From NCBI RefSeq assembly GCF_011617245.1, contig NZ_CP050152.1:558001-622000 (forward strand): 64,000 bases of DNA, read 5' to 3'. The stretch is from Brevibacterium atlanticum (GTDB lineage: Bacteria > Actinomycetota > Actinomycetes > Actinomycetales > Brevibacteriaceae). This document shows positions 45,082-53,452 of this stretch, piece after piece. Position 1 is the stretch's first letter. Each line of letters begins with the position of its first letter. The notes below the pieces were generated by a model. It saw only the letters and a program-made list of their open reading frames with translations, was not told the origin of the DNA and searched no databases. The position numbers and the translations under genes are program-made.

Positions 45082-46179
45082 ATGCCTGTTTCGTTCGACG
45101 CTCAGCCGCTAGACACTGAATCCCAGCTTCTTGACGCTGCTGAGGATCAGCTGCGTCGGCGGCTTCCTGCGGACTGGCAGGTCGGTATTGATCGCGGGGA
45201 CGACCGGCGCGGTAGGGCAGTTCAAGCGGACGGTCGGCTTCGGATCAAGGCACCGGGAGCGCGGGAGCGCTTGATCCCTGTGGAGGTGAAGCGCACTCTC
45301 GAACCTCGCGACATTCCATCGGTGGTCGAAGCACTGATGAAGCGGTGGGTCGGCAGTCGGGGGGAGCCGGCCGTGGTCGTCACCAAGTACCTGACGTCGT
45401 CGGTACGCGACAGACTCAGTGCGGCGGGATTGTCCTATGTGGATGCGACCGGAAACGTTCGACTCGAGATCGACGATCCGGCACTGTTCGTATCCGATCG
45501 TGGGGCAGATGCGGATCCATGGCGAGGTCCGGGGCGCCCGAAGGGAGACCTGAAGGGGGCGCCGGCGGCGGCCATTGTCCGCGCCCTGTGTGATCGGCCC
45601 GGGTCATGGCGCATGCGGGAGCTGATCGAAGCAGCAGGTGTGTCGGCCGGCTCCGTCTACCGAGTGGTCGACTTCCTCGAGGCGCAGGACCTGGTGGCGC
45701 GCGAGGCTCGGGGAGAGCTTGATGTGAAGGACTGGGCCGAGTTGCTGCGACGCTGGAGTGTCGATTATCGGTTCCTTGAGACCAACTCCGTGACCTCATG
45801 GCTGGCTCCGCGCGGCATCGACAGCATCATCGATCGTGCCGTCTCAGAGGGTGCAGACGACTACGCCGTCACCGGGTCCCTTGCGGCGGCGACCTGGTCG
45901 GAATATGCCCCGACGCGCTCAATCATGCTCTACGCAGACCGGCCGAGTGAGATTGCGAGTCGGTGGGGACTGCGCTCCGTCGACTCTGGGGTGAATGTGC
46001 TCGTGGCCGTCCCCGCCTACCCTGTTCTGACCCGCCGGGTGTCGGTTCGCAACGACGGACTGCGAATTGCGGCTCCGGCTCAGGTTGCGGCGGATCTGCT
46101 GACGGGGCCGGGCAGGGCTCCAGCGGAAGGTGAAGATTTGATCCGCTGGATGCGAGCAAACGAGGAGATGTGGCGATGA
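45082..46179 (+). CDS. AbiEi-like antitoxin/regulator with N-terminal nuclease-like region
   Basis: This 365-residue first gene of a type IV-like toxin-antitoxin pair has three parts. The N-terminal third (about 1-140) has a PD-(D/E)xK-like core with RLIPVEVKRTLEP (E-x-K). A winged helix follows at about 155-215 (WRMRELIEAAGVSAGSVYRV). The C-terminal half resembles AbiEi antitoxins (YAVTGSLAAATWSEYAPTRS and the end AEGEDLIRWMRANEEMWR). AbiEi proteins bind inverted repeats in their own promoter and neutralise the nucleotidyltransferase toxin. A palindrome lies 19 bases upstream. ATG 45082 is six bases after TATTAT; ATG 45076 is the alternative. It overlaps the next gene by ATGA. The N-terminal region sets it apart from classical AbiEi. 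Confidence 0.72.
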   Translation: MPVSFDAQPLDTESQLLDAAEDQLRRRLPADWQVGIDRGDDRRGRAVQADGRLRIKAPGARERLIPVEVKRTLEPRDIPSVVEALMKRWVGSRGEPAVVVTKYLTSSVRDRLSAAGLSYVDATGNVRLEIDDPALFVSDRGADADPWRGPGRPKGDLKGAPAAAIVRALCDRPGSWRMRELIEAAGVSAGSVYRVVDFLEAQDLVAREARGELDVKDWAELLRRWSVDYRFLETNSVTSWLAPRGIDSIIDRAVSEGADDYAVTGSLAAATWSEYAPTRSIMLYADRPSEIASRWGLRSVDSGVNVLVAVPAYPVLTRRVSVRNDGLRIAAPAQVAADLLTGPGRAPAEGEDLIRWMRANEEMWR

Positions 46180-46985
46180 GCGACGACCTGCTGGTCCGGT
46201 CGCGCTCGACTCTGCTCGATGCTCTTGAGGCGCTGAGGGCCCAGGGCCATGCGGTGATAGTCATCGGCGCGCAGGCCGTCTACCTGCGCACCGGCGGCAT
46301 CGACGTTGCATTGGCGGAAGCGACCAAAGACAGTGACGTGACCATCGATCCTCGACGGCTCAACGATGCGCCGCTGCTCGAGGAGGCGATGCGGTCGGCG
46401 GGGTTCTTTCCTTTGGACCAGCCTGGTTCGTGGGCACGTGAAGACGGAATTCCCATCGACCTTATGGTTCCTGAGGGGCTTGGCGGCGGCGGACGTCGGG
46501 GCGCTCGGATTCCTCCGCACAGCAAGCGGGCGACCCGGAAGGCGCGAGGGTTAGAAGCGGCGCTCGTCGATTTCGGTGAACTCGAGATCTCTGCCATCGA
46601 TCACGGCGATGGTCGCACAATGCGCGCCAATGTCGCCGGAAGCGCCGCACTGCTTGTGGCAAAGCTCCATAAGATCGCGGAGCGCGTTGAGGCGCCGCAT
46701 CGGCTCAATGACAAAGATGCACACGATATCTACCGAATTCTGCGAGCTGAAAGCACGGATGATCTGAGGCGTTCCTTCTCCGGCCTGTTGTCCGACGAGT
46801 TGAGCCGAGTCGCCAGCGAGGAGGCTCTCGCTCATCTTGCCCGCCTCTTCGCCGCAGGGGATTCGGCCGTGGGGTCGCTGATGGCTGGGCGCGCTGAGGT
46901 CGGTATCGGGTCTCCGGCTGAGGTGTCTGCAGCGTCGGCGGTGCTCTCTTCCGACCTTATCGACGCGCTGAGGAGGGACAGTTAG
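46176..46985 (+). CDS. AbiEii-like nucleotidyltransferase (probable toxin)
   Basis: This 269-residue protein has a nucleotidyltransferase-fold N-terminus: VIVIGAQAVYLRTGG, then KDSDVTIDPRRL with the Asp pair, and GIPIDLMVPEG with a third acidic position. A helical C-terminal half includes AALLVAKLHKIAERVEAPH, similar to AbiEii/MenT-type toxins in which a lysine-rich helix follows the active site. Such enzymes add nucleotides to tRNA 3' ends or otherwise block translation. It is the second gene of the pair, coupled by an ATGA overlap, which is the usual antitoxin-toxin order of AbiE. Whether it is active cannot be said. Confidence 0.72.
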   Translation: MSDDLLVRSRSTLLDALEALRAQGHAVIVIGAQAVYLRTGGIDVALAEATKDSDVTIDPRRLNDAPLLEEAMRSAGFFPLDQPGSWAREDGIPIDLMVPEGLGGGGRRGARIPPHSKRATRKARGLEAALVDFGELEISAIDHGDGRTMRANVAGSAALLVAKLHKIAERVEAPHRLNDKDAHDIYRILRAESTDDLRRSFSGLLSDELSRVASEEALAHLARLFAAGDSAVGSLMAGRAEVGIGSPAEVSAASAVLSSDLIDALRRDS

Positions 46986-46999
46986 GGCGTCACCTTGGC

Positions 47000-47049
47000 G
47001 ATGTTCGGGAAATACTGTTATTACGTCGGCGGCGGAAAATGGTAATTGT
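47000..47049. repeat. Direct repeat R2 overlapping the 3' end of tetR
   Basis: This is the second copy of the 39-50-bp repeat that begins GATGTTCGGGAAATA, in direct orientation to R1 (45026-45075). It starts 15 bp after the AbiEii-like stop and covers the last codons of the minus-strand tetR gene. Confidence 0.7.
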
Positions 47050-48103
47050 CCGAATCTCGATCCGCTCGGGCGCTGCACGGACGAATATCCCCAGCGGCTC
47101 GGTCCCAGGTGAGCCGTTCGATGCCGGAGAGGACGAGGTGGAGTCCGACGATGAACTCGGACTTCGCATCGAACTTCGCGAACTCGCCGAGGACGGAGTG
47201 GACGAAGGGGAACTCCTGCTCATCGAAGCTCGACCAGCGGTCGATCTGCTCGGCGAATTCGGCATCGGCATCGTCCATCGCGTCTCTGTCGATCGCCCCC
47301 TGGGAGACCTCCGCGCCCATGCCTGAGGCGTAGTTGACCACGGCCAGCGAAGCGTGGAACTGAGTTGTGAGGTCGAGCTCGGTGCGCTGGAGCGCCTGGC
47401 CGATCCGCTCCCAATAGGTCAGCGAGTTCGGTTCGTCCGGACCCGCCTTGATGAGCTGTCCGGCGAGCCAGCGATGCTCGATCATCTGAACGAACAGGCA
47501 GAGGACGAGACGGCGGATGTCGGCCAGCGCCTCGGCCGTGGCCGTGCTCGTCGACTCTGCTATATCGATTCCCGGGTATTCGGCGAACATCGGCGGAGTC
47601 GCCTCACCGGCATCGATGAGCTCGTCGGCATCGTCGAGGGCGCGCCCGAGGAGTTCGTCGGCGACGATCGCCATGAGCTCGTCCTTGCCTGAGGCGTACC
47701 AATAGAGGCTGGCCACGCCGCTGTCGAGCTGGGCAGCCAGCCCACGGAGGGTCACCTTCTCCGCGCCGACGGCATCGAGCGTGGCGATCGCTGCTTCGAT
47801 GATCTGGTCGAGTGAGAGCGAAGCCCGCGCACGGGACTGCCTGCCGCCGCCTCGGCGACGGAGATCCGCGCGGTCGGCCCCGCGCGCTCGAGCTGCCGCT
47901 CCGCGGGCCTGGGCCGCTGCTCGGCGAGACTGCCCCGCTTTCCGGGCTTGAGTCGATCGTTGGATCCGCGCCGCTCGGGCGGCTCGGGGATCGGATTCGG
48001 TCGCTCGAGGATCCGCCTCGGCGGATCGGGGAGAATGCGGGGCGCGACCACGCGAGCGCGGGTCCGAGCTGCCGCGCGGATGCCGGGGTGTGTCAGAAGC
48101 CAT
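47021..48103 (-). CDS. TetR/AcrR-family regulator with long basic N-terminal tail
   Basis: This 360-residue regulator is far longer than the usual 190-230 residues. The first roughly 95 residues are Arg/Ala/Ser-rich and disordered. The DNA-binding domain follows (LSLDQIIEAAIATLDAVGAE, then VTLRGLAAQLDSGVASLYWY) and then a TetR_C-type helical ligand domain with EHRWLAGQLIKAGPDEPNSL. The ATG at 48103 follows TAGATT by six bases. The gene is divergent from a drug-exporter gene across four palindromic CGAAC-type repeats and probably represses it. Its last codons lie inside direct repeat R2, so the present C-terminus may have been altered by insertion of the AbiE-like module. Confidence 0.85.
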   Translation of the reverse strand: MASDTPRHPRGSSDPRSRGRAPHSPRSAEADPRATESDPRAARAARIQRSTQARKAGQSRRAAAQARGAAARARGADRADLRRRGGGRQSRARASLSLDQIIEAAIATLDAVGAEKVTLRGLAAQLDSGVASLYWYASGKDELMAIVADELLGRALDDADELIDAGEATPPMFAEYPGIDIAESTSTATAEALADIRRLVLCLFVQMIEHRWLAGQLIKAGPDEPNSLTYWERIGQALQRTELDLTTQFHASLAVVNYASGMGAEVSQGAIDRDAMDDADAEFAEQIDRWSSFDEQEFPFVHSVLGEFAKFDAKSEFIVGLHLVLSGIERLTWDRAAGDIRPCSARADRDSDNYHFPPPT

Positions 48104-48137
48104 GGTTCGAATCTACCGAGGGACTTGCCAAGTATCA

Positions 48138-48204
48138 AACAACGTTCTATTCTCGAACATGGTTCGACTTACTCGAACAACGTTCCATAAGCGAACGCGG
48201 TTCG
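48138..48204. promoter_or_regulatory. Operator array: four CGAAC-N3-GTTCG-type repeats
   Basis: Inverted repeats are centred at about 48142 (AAC-AAC-GTT), 48160 (TCGAAC-ATG-GTTCGA, perfect), 48180 (GAAC-AAC-GTTC) and 48198 (CGAAC-GCG-GTTCG). They are spaced 18-20 bp apart, about two helical turns, in the gap between tetR and the exporter. This fits cooperative binding of TetR dimers. Confidence 0.7.
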
Positions 48205-48238
48205 ATGAATTTCCTCCCTTCGATCTGAAAGGACCGCT

Positions 48239-49705
48239 ATGACTACCCCAATCCCAGCTCTCGGCGCCGTCGAGACTCCGTCGCGCAAGCCGCAGAGTCT
48301 CCGCGCCGCCTGGCCCGCCCTCGTCGCCCTGTGCCTGACCATGCTCGTCGAGATGGTCGACAACTCCATCCTCAACATCGCGCTGCCGACGATCGGCCGC
48401 GACCTCGGCGCCTCACCGACCGATCTGCAGTGGATCGTCGGCGCCTATTCGCTCACCTTCGGCGGCCTGCTCATGGTCGGCGGCACGATGGGAGACAAAC
48501 TCGGCCGACGGCGCACCCTCCTTGTCGGGCTCGCTCTCTTCGGACTCGCCGGACTCGCCGTGCTGCTCGTGACCACGCCGGCCCAGCTCATCATCGTGCG
48601 CGCCCTCTCCGGCGCTTTCGCCGCCTTCATCGCCCCGCTGACGATGTCCCTGATCTTCCGACTCTTCGATCTCGACGAGCTGCGCAACAAGGCGATCGGC
48701 CTCATCATGGTCGTGTCGATGATCGGCTTCGCGCTCGGTCCGACACTCGCCGGGCTCGCCATCGCCAGCTGGCCATGGCAGGCCCTCCTCGTGCTCAATG
48801 CACCCGTGGCAGCCCTGGCCTGGCTGGGTGTGCGCTTCGGTATCGCCCCCGATGATCCCGCCGACCGTCGCACCGGCGGCGCCGACGTACCCGGAGCCGT
48901 GCTCTCGGTCGCCGCGCTCGGCTTCCTCCTCTACGGCTTCACCGCCGGAGTCGAGAACGGCTGGACGGCCCCGCTGACCATCGCCGTCTTCGCCGCCGGC
49001 GTGCTCTCACTGGTGGGCTTCATCTGGCGGGAGAAGACTGCGGCGGATCCGATGCTCGACATGAAGCTGCTCGCGCTGCCGACGGTCAGCGGCTCGGCGA
49101 TCCTCCAGACCGCGACGATGATCGCCATGGTCGGTGTCATGTTCGTCTCCACTCAGCTCTACCAGTTCGCCTGGGGGTGGACGCCGCTGCAGGCCGGGCT
49201 CGCGAACCTGCCGTTCGTCGTCGGTATGCTCCTCGCCAGTCCGTTCGTCGACCGTGCCGTCGCGAAGTACGGTCACCGCGCGGCATCGATCGGCGGCGTC
49301 GGCCTCGTCCTCATCAGCCTCGTCATCTGGATCTTTGCGCTCTCGCACGGATTCCTCTGGTGCGCGATCGGCATGCTCATCATGACCTTCGGCATGCGGA
49401 CCGTGATGACCACCGGCGCCGTCGCGCTCGTGGGCGCACTGCCCGAGACGCACACTTCGATCGGTTCGGCGCTCAATGACACCGCGCAGGAGCTCGGCAA
49501 TGCCGTGGGTGTGGCGATCGTCGGCACCATCATGGCCACCGTGCTCGGGTCGACGCTGCCGCAGGGTGCCTGGGATTCGGCGATAGTCGCCGGCTTCATC
49601 CACTCCCAGCAGATCTCGTTCACCGTACTCGCCGGCATCGTCCTCGTCCTCGGGTTCATCGGGGCGCGGACACTGACGAACTCGAAGGCCACCGAGGATC
49701 ACTGA
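48239..49705 (+). CDS. MFS drug exporter, DHA2 (EmrB/QacA) type, 14 helices
   Basis: This 488-residue membrane protein exchanges drugs or other toxic amphiphiles for protons. The N-terminal motif MVDNSILNIALPTIGRDLGA, motif A GTMGDKLGRRRTLLVGLAL and the DHA2-type LQWIVGAYSLTFGGLLMVGG are clear; about 14 hydrophobic segments follow. ATG 48239 has AAAGGA six bases upstream. It is divergent from the TetR-type gene across a palindromic operator array, the standard arrangement of a self-regulated efflux pump. A hairpin at 49809-49839 ends the transcript. Confidence 0.92.
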   Translation: MTTPIPALGAVETPSRKPQSLRAAWPALVALCLTMLVEMVDNSILNIALPTIGRDLGASPTDLQWIVGAYSLTFGGLLMVGGTMGDKLGRRRTLLVGLALFGLAGLAVLLVTTPAQLIIVRALSGAFAAFIAPLTMSLIFRLFDLDELRNKAIGLIMVVSMIGFALGPTLAGLAIASWPWQALLVLNAPVAALAWLGVRFGIAPDDPADRRTGGADVPGAVLSVAALGFLLYGFTAGVENGWTAPLTIAVFAAGVLSLVGFIWREKTAADPMLDMKLLALPTVSGSAILQTATMIAMVGVMFVSTQLYQFAWGWTPLQAGLANLPFVVGMLLASPFVDRAVAKYGHRAASIGGVGLVLISLVIWIFALSHGFLWCAIGMLIMTFGMRTVMTTGAVALVGALPETHTSIGSALNDTAQELGNAVGVAIVGTIMATVLGSTLPQGAWDSAIVAGFIHSQQISFTVLAGIVLVLGFIGARTLTNSKATEDH

Positions 49706-49808
49706 GTCCTTCGACGCGCACTGAAGCGCACTGAAGCGATCGATGAGCACTGAAGCGTTCGACGAGCGCTGACAGCTACGCGGCCGCCTCGGCGCTCATG
49801 TGAAGACG

Positions 49809-49839
49809 TGGCCCCGCCTCATTCCCCGAGGTGGGGCCA
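49809..49839. terminator. 12-bp stem-loop between exporter and ABC-class ATPase
   Basis: TGGCCCCGCCTC (49809-49820) pairs with GAGGTGGGGCCA (49828-49839) with one G-U pair and loop ATTCCCC. Genes on both sides converge on it. Confidence 0.65.
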
Positions 49840-49895
49840 TGCTTATTGCTCCGCTGGACGCAGCGCTGCCTCATTCCGAGGCGGGGCCGCGCGTA

Positions 49896-51614
49896 TCACT
49901 CGACGAGGCGGAGCTCGCGGTAGCGATTGAGCGCGGCGGCGATCTCCTGAGCACGGGGCCGGGTGATGTGTCCCGGGTGGTCGCGATGACCGGTGAGTCC
50001 GTCGATGCCCTGCTCGTCGAGCATCTCATCGATCTCCGCCAGCGCCTCGGTGATCGCGGTCCGACCGTCGAAGATCTCCGCGAGGTATTCGAGGGCCTCG
50101 GCGACGCCAGCCGTCTGCTGGGCATCGACGATCTGAGAGACGGCGAGGAGATCGATGAAGGCCCTGCCGAACTGGATCCGGTCCGTGCCCTTGGCCCGCG
50201 CGGACTTCGTCTTCGAGGCCGGACGCAGAGCCTTCGCCGTCGGGACCCGCGGCGCCGGGGTACCGACGGAGTCGTCATCAGTGACGGCGTCGTCATCGGT
50301 GACTGCACCCGAGAGTGCTGCGGGGTCGATGCCGACGAGTTCGTGCGCCTGCTCCGTGACGTCGCGTGGGATGTAGGCGTCGAGGGCGATGACGTGGTCG
50401 GCGACCTCGAAGAATGCGCTCGAGCCGCCGGCGACGAGCACCGTGGAGACACCTCGGCGGTCGAGCAGAGGTCGGACCCGGTCGACGAAGGGGGTGATCG
50501 GCTCCCGTTCTGCAGGGATGAGGGCGCGCATCCGACTGTCACGGATCATGAAATTCGTCGCCGAGGTGTCCTCGTCGATGAGCAGCGTGCGCGCGCCGAC
50601 CTCGATCGCCTCCACGAGGTTGGCCGCCTGTGAGGTCGACCCGCTCGCATTCGTCGTCGAGAAGGATCTCGTGTCAGTACCGGATGGGAGATTGGCGATG
50701 AAGGGAGAGATATCGTCTCCGGTCACGGCTCGACCGTCTTCGGCGCGAATCGCGGTGGCGCCGGGATCCGCGATGACCCATTCGCGTCCGTCGCCGGCGA
50801 TGTGCGGATGGACGCCGCGTTCGAGTGCGCGCAGAATCGTCGATTTGCCGTGGTAGCCGCCGCCGACGATGACGGTGACCCCGCAGGGGATCCCCATGCC
50901 CGTGAGGCTGCGGCCGCTCGAGAGTTCCACCGTGTGCTCGAGCTCGGGAGGAGAAGCGAAGGGGACGGCATGCGCGGCGTCCATCGGTTCATCCGAGTCG
51001 CCTGCGCTGCGGGGGAGGATCGCGCCGTTGCCGATGAAGCCGACCAGGCCGGCCTCACCGAGGTGGTCCCGCAGCTCCAGCTGATCGCGGTGGAGCTGCA
51101 CATGCTGACGGAATCCGTCGACGCCGCCGTTCCATTTCTCACACAGGAACATCGCACGAGCGAGGTCCGGCAGATCCTGGGTGAGGAGATCGGCGGCGCG
51201 ATGGCCGAGGATCCTCCGGCCGCGAGCGGGCAGATTGACCAGCAGTCGCGCTTCGACACCGGCATCGTCGATGCGCACGTTCGTGCGCTCGAGCACCTCC
51301 TGGCCGGGGCGGCCGAGGATGATCGCCTTCCGGTCGAACCGGCCCAGCGCGGTGTTGCCGGCGCGGAGCAGGTAGTCGGCTGCGGCGATGCGGTCCTGCC
51401 GATCAGTGATCAGTTCGGGCGGGAGTTTTGCGTCAGCATGCTCGATGCGCACACGCACCTTCGACGGCGAGGCGAAGGGGTCGGCCTGGACGCGGTCGAC
51501 GAACAGGGTGACCGAACCGAACCGGTAGCGCCCTCGGATCTGCTTGAGATTGCCGTAGCTGCGGCCGTCGAGTCCGTGCAGTGTGTCCGCGAGATTCGAT
51601 CGTTGGGGGCTCAT
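49896..51614 (-). CDS. ABC-class predicted ATPase
   Basis: This 572-residue cytoplasmic ATPase belongs to the widespread but poorly understood 'predicted ATPase of the ABC class' group. The P-loop is TVIVGGGYHGKSTILRALER at about residue 255 and a Walker-B-like strand TLLIDEDTSATNFMIRDSRM lies at about 355. An ABC-signature-like Ser/Thr-rich segment (RSFSTTNASGSTSQAANLVE) lies between them. N-terminal RGRYRFGSVTLFVDRVQADP is typical of the family. A Lys/Ala-rich linker near residue 460 carries a DDDAVTDDD repeat. ATG 51614 follows TAGCAT by seven bases; ATG 51623 is possible. There is no membrane partner, so it is not a transporter component. Confidence 0.85.
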   Translation of the reverse strand: MSPQRSNLADTLHGLDGRSYGNLKQIRGRYRFGSVTLFVDRVQADPFASPSKVRVRIEHADAKLPPELITDRQDRIAAADYLLRAGNTALGRFDRKAIILGRPGQEVLERTNVRIDDAGVEARLLVNLPARGRRILGHRAADLLTQDLPDLARAMFLCEKWNGGVDGFRQHVQLHRDQLELRDHLGEAGLVGFIGNGAILPRSAGDSDEPMDAAHAVPFASPPELEHTVELSSGRSLTGMGIPCGVTVIVGGGYHGKSTILRALERGVHPHIAGDGREWVIADPGATAIRAEDGRAVTGDDISPFIANLPSGTDTRSFSTTNASGSTSQAANLVEAIEVGARTLLIDEDTSATNFMIRDSRMRALIPAEREPITPFVDRVRPLLDRRGVSTVLVAGGSSAFFEVADHVIALDAYIPRDVTEQAHELVGIDPAALSGAVTDDDAVTDDDSVGTPAPRVPTAKALRPASKTKSARAKGTDRIQFGRAFIDLLAVSQIVDAQQTAGVAEALEYLAEIFDGRTAITEALAEIDEMLDEQGIDGLTGHRDHPGHITRPRAQEIAAALNRYRELRLVE

Positions 51615-51765
51615 CCCAGTCATGCTACGGGATGCACCACCCACGGTGACCACTCAGAAGTGGCCTCGGTCCGGAGGCGACTGCTCGGTGCTCGGTGCCC
51701 GCTTAGGCCGCAGCGCGGATTCCTGCACGCCGGTCGCTATTCGGCGACCGGAGACCGCTCTACGT

Positions 51766-51837
51766 CCCTCGTTCAAGGAGCAGCGCGGATGTCGACTCGT
51801 CGACCTTTCGACAAGTGCGCGCCACCTTGAACGAGGG
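51766..51837. repeat. Dispersed imperfect palindrome, family 2, copy A
   Basis: CCCTCGTTCAAGG (51766-51778) pairs with CCTTGAACGAGGG (51825-51837), with an inner half GCAGCGCGGATGTCGA as in the other copies. A partial half-unit, TGCGCTTCGGCTTGAACGA, follows at about 51866-51884. It lies between divergent gene ends with no coding content. Confidence 0.75.
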
Positions 51838-51944
51838 CTCGGGACGGGGCGGAGGGGTGAAAAGTGCGCTTCGGCTTGAACGATGGGTCGGAACAGGAAC
51901 GACGGGGTCGGAAGAGCTGATCACTTCTCTCGGGCGGAATTCAC

Positions 51945-52724
51945 TCAGGCGGAGGTATTCTCGCCGAGGTAGAACGCCGCTGCGTTGCCCCAGAACACGG
52001 CGTCGGCTTCGTCGGGGGTGAGGGCGTCGCGGATGAGTTCGAGGTCGGAATCGGCGAACGGGCGTTCGGCCCGGGTCGAGGGCAGGTCGGTGCCGACCAT
52101 GAGCGCACTCGGGTCGGTGTCGACGATGAGGCGGACCACCTCGGCGGGGTCGAGCTCCACCCGTCCGAACCCGGTGGCCTTGACCTTGACCCCTCGTTCG
52201 ACGAGCGGAAGGAGGTTGCGCAGTCCGTCGGCATGCATGCCGAGGTGATCGATGCTCACCGCCGGCAGATCGGCGATCTTCGCGGCGAGGTTCTCATCGA
52301 TCGTGCGCGCGTCGATGTAGAGCTCGGAGTGCCAGCCGACGAGATCATGAACCCGGCGGGCGAAGCGCTCGAGGTCATCGAGGGTGGCGGACCCGCCACG
52401 GGCGACGTTGAAGCGCAGCGCCTTGACTCCCGCCTCGTCGAGGGACTTGATGACGCCGTCGCTGGTCTCCGGCGGAAGCTGGGTGACACCGACATAACTG
52501 AAACCCAGCGCCTGCAGTGCCTCGACGAGGTAGCCCTGGTCGAAGCCCTGGAACGATCCCGAGACCACGGCGCCGCCGGCGATGCCGAGACCGTCGATGC
52601 GGGCCTGGTAGTCGGCGACCGTGAAGGGATCGGGCATGAAGCCGTTGTTCTCGATGAGCGGATGACTCGGATCGATGATGTGCAGGTGGGAGTCGAAGAT
52701 GCGCGGGTGTGCGGGCGTGGTCAT
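51945..52724 (-). CDS. Amidohydrolase-family (Amidohydrolase_2) metal hydrolase
   Basis: This 259-residue TIM-barrel hydrolase is of the 2-pyrone-4,6-dicarboxylate lactonase/ACMSD superfamily. The metal motifs are RIFDSHLHIID (HxH near residue 12), VSIDHLGMHADG with the middle histidine, and ALMVGTDLPSTR with the C-terminal aspartate. Members open lactones or decarboxylate cyclic acids in catabolic pathways. The start at 52724 gives a normal N-terminus. A thioesterase-like gene lies 49 bp upstream on the same strand, so the two may be co-transcribed. Substrate unknown. Confidence 0.87.
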   Translation of the reverse strand: MTTPAHPRIFDSHLHIIDPSHPLIENNGFMPDPFTVADYQARIDGLGIAGGAVVSGSFQGFDQGYLVEALQALGFSYVGVTQLPPETSDGVIKSLDEAGVKALRFNVARGGSATLDDLERFARRVHDLVGWHSELYIDARTIDENLAAKIADLPAVSIDHLGMHADGLRNLLPLVERGVKVKATGFGRVELDPAEVVRLIVDTDPSALMVGTDLPSTRAERPFADSDLELIRDALTPDEADAVFWGNAAAFYLGENTSA

Positions 52725-52773
52725 CGGCGGGCGCCTTCTGTCGGAGTCTGCTGGGACTGGTGGTGGTCAGGAA

Positions 52774-53187
52774 TCAGTGCGCCTGCGCGGCGATGCGCTC
52801 GTCGAAGCGTGTGCGGCTGACGATGCCGCGCTTATGCGTGCCGACGCTGATGACGGCATGCTCGTCGCGAGCTTCGACGGCGAACTCGAGACTGCGGTGG
52901 TCCGCATGAGTCACAGTGACATCGATCGTCACCGTCGACCCCGGAACCGTGGGTGCCTGATGGCTGAGGTCGACGTGGGTGCCCAGGGTGAGATCATCTT
53001 CGCCGAGGTGGTCCTTGATCGATTCGACGCACGCCCATTCGATGATGGCGACCATATATCCGGTGGCGAGGACGTCGGGCATCTCAGCGAACCCGGGCGC
53101 CTCGGGGAGGATATGCGGCACGGTCCTCTCCGGCGGGACGGTGTACTCCATGCGGTGAGTGAGTCCGGCGGCGAGTGATTCGCTCAT
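52774..53187 (-). CDS. FlK-type thioesterase-family protein
   Basis: This 137-residue hot-dog-fold protein is similar to the fluoroacetyl-CoA thioesterase FlK. The family core is LGTHVDLSHQAPTVPGSTVT with the conserved His, and the C-terminal AVISVGTHKRGIV is typical; VESIKDHLG carries the acidic residue of the triad. FlK-like proteins hydrolyse acyl-CoAs, mostly to clear toxic or dead-end thioesters. AGGGAG lies five bases before ATG 53187. It is followed by the amidohydrolase gene and preceded by a truncated TetR remnant, as if a regulatory gene once controlled the pair. Confidence 0.85.
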   Translation of the reverse strand: MSESLAAGLTHRMEYTVPPERTVPHILPEAPGFAEMPDVLATGYMVAIIEWACVESIKDHLGEDDLTLGTHVDLSHQAPTVPGSTVTIDVTVTHADHRSLEFAVEARDEHAVISVGTHKRGIVSRTRFDERIAAQAH

Positions 53188-53284
53188 CGAGTCTCCCTGG
53201 CAGTAGTTGTAGCGGCTGGCGATGTTCTGGCGGGCGTTGCGGCAGATGAGGTGGACGGCGAGTGTGCGGCAGGAGCCGTGGTCG

Positions 53285-53452
53285 GAGCACCTCGGCGATG
53301 AGCCGCGCCTGCGAACTGAACTGCGCAGAGAGCGTCGGCTTCGGCACCCCTGACTCCGCGACGATGCGGTCGACGCCGATGGCATCGGCGCCTTCGGTGC
53401 AGAGGGCGGAGGCGGTCTCGAGGATGTGCCCGCCGGATCGGGACAGATCCAT
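53285..53452 (-). pseudogene. Truncated TetR-family regulator (N-terminal HTH only)
   Basis: About 56 residues of a TetR DNA-binding domain can be read (DLSRSGGHILETASALCTEG, then RIVAESGVPKPTLSAQFSSQ and ARLIAEVL). After that the frame continues as Pro/His/Arg-rich non-protein-like sequence, and the ligand-binding domain is missing. The remaining roughly 100 bp up to the thioesterase gene cannot hold the rest. It looks like a decayed or deleted regulator of the thioesterase-amidohydrolase pair. A sequencing error alone would not explain the lost length. Confidence 0.6.

Noticed and set aside
45026..47049. An insertion sequence around the AbiE-like pair
   Set aside because: The repeats are direct, not inverted, and neither gene resembles a transposase or integrase.
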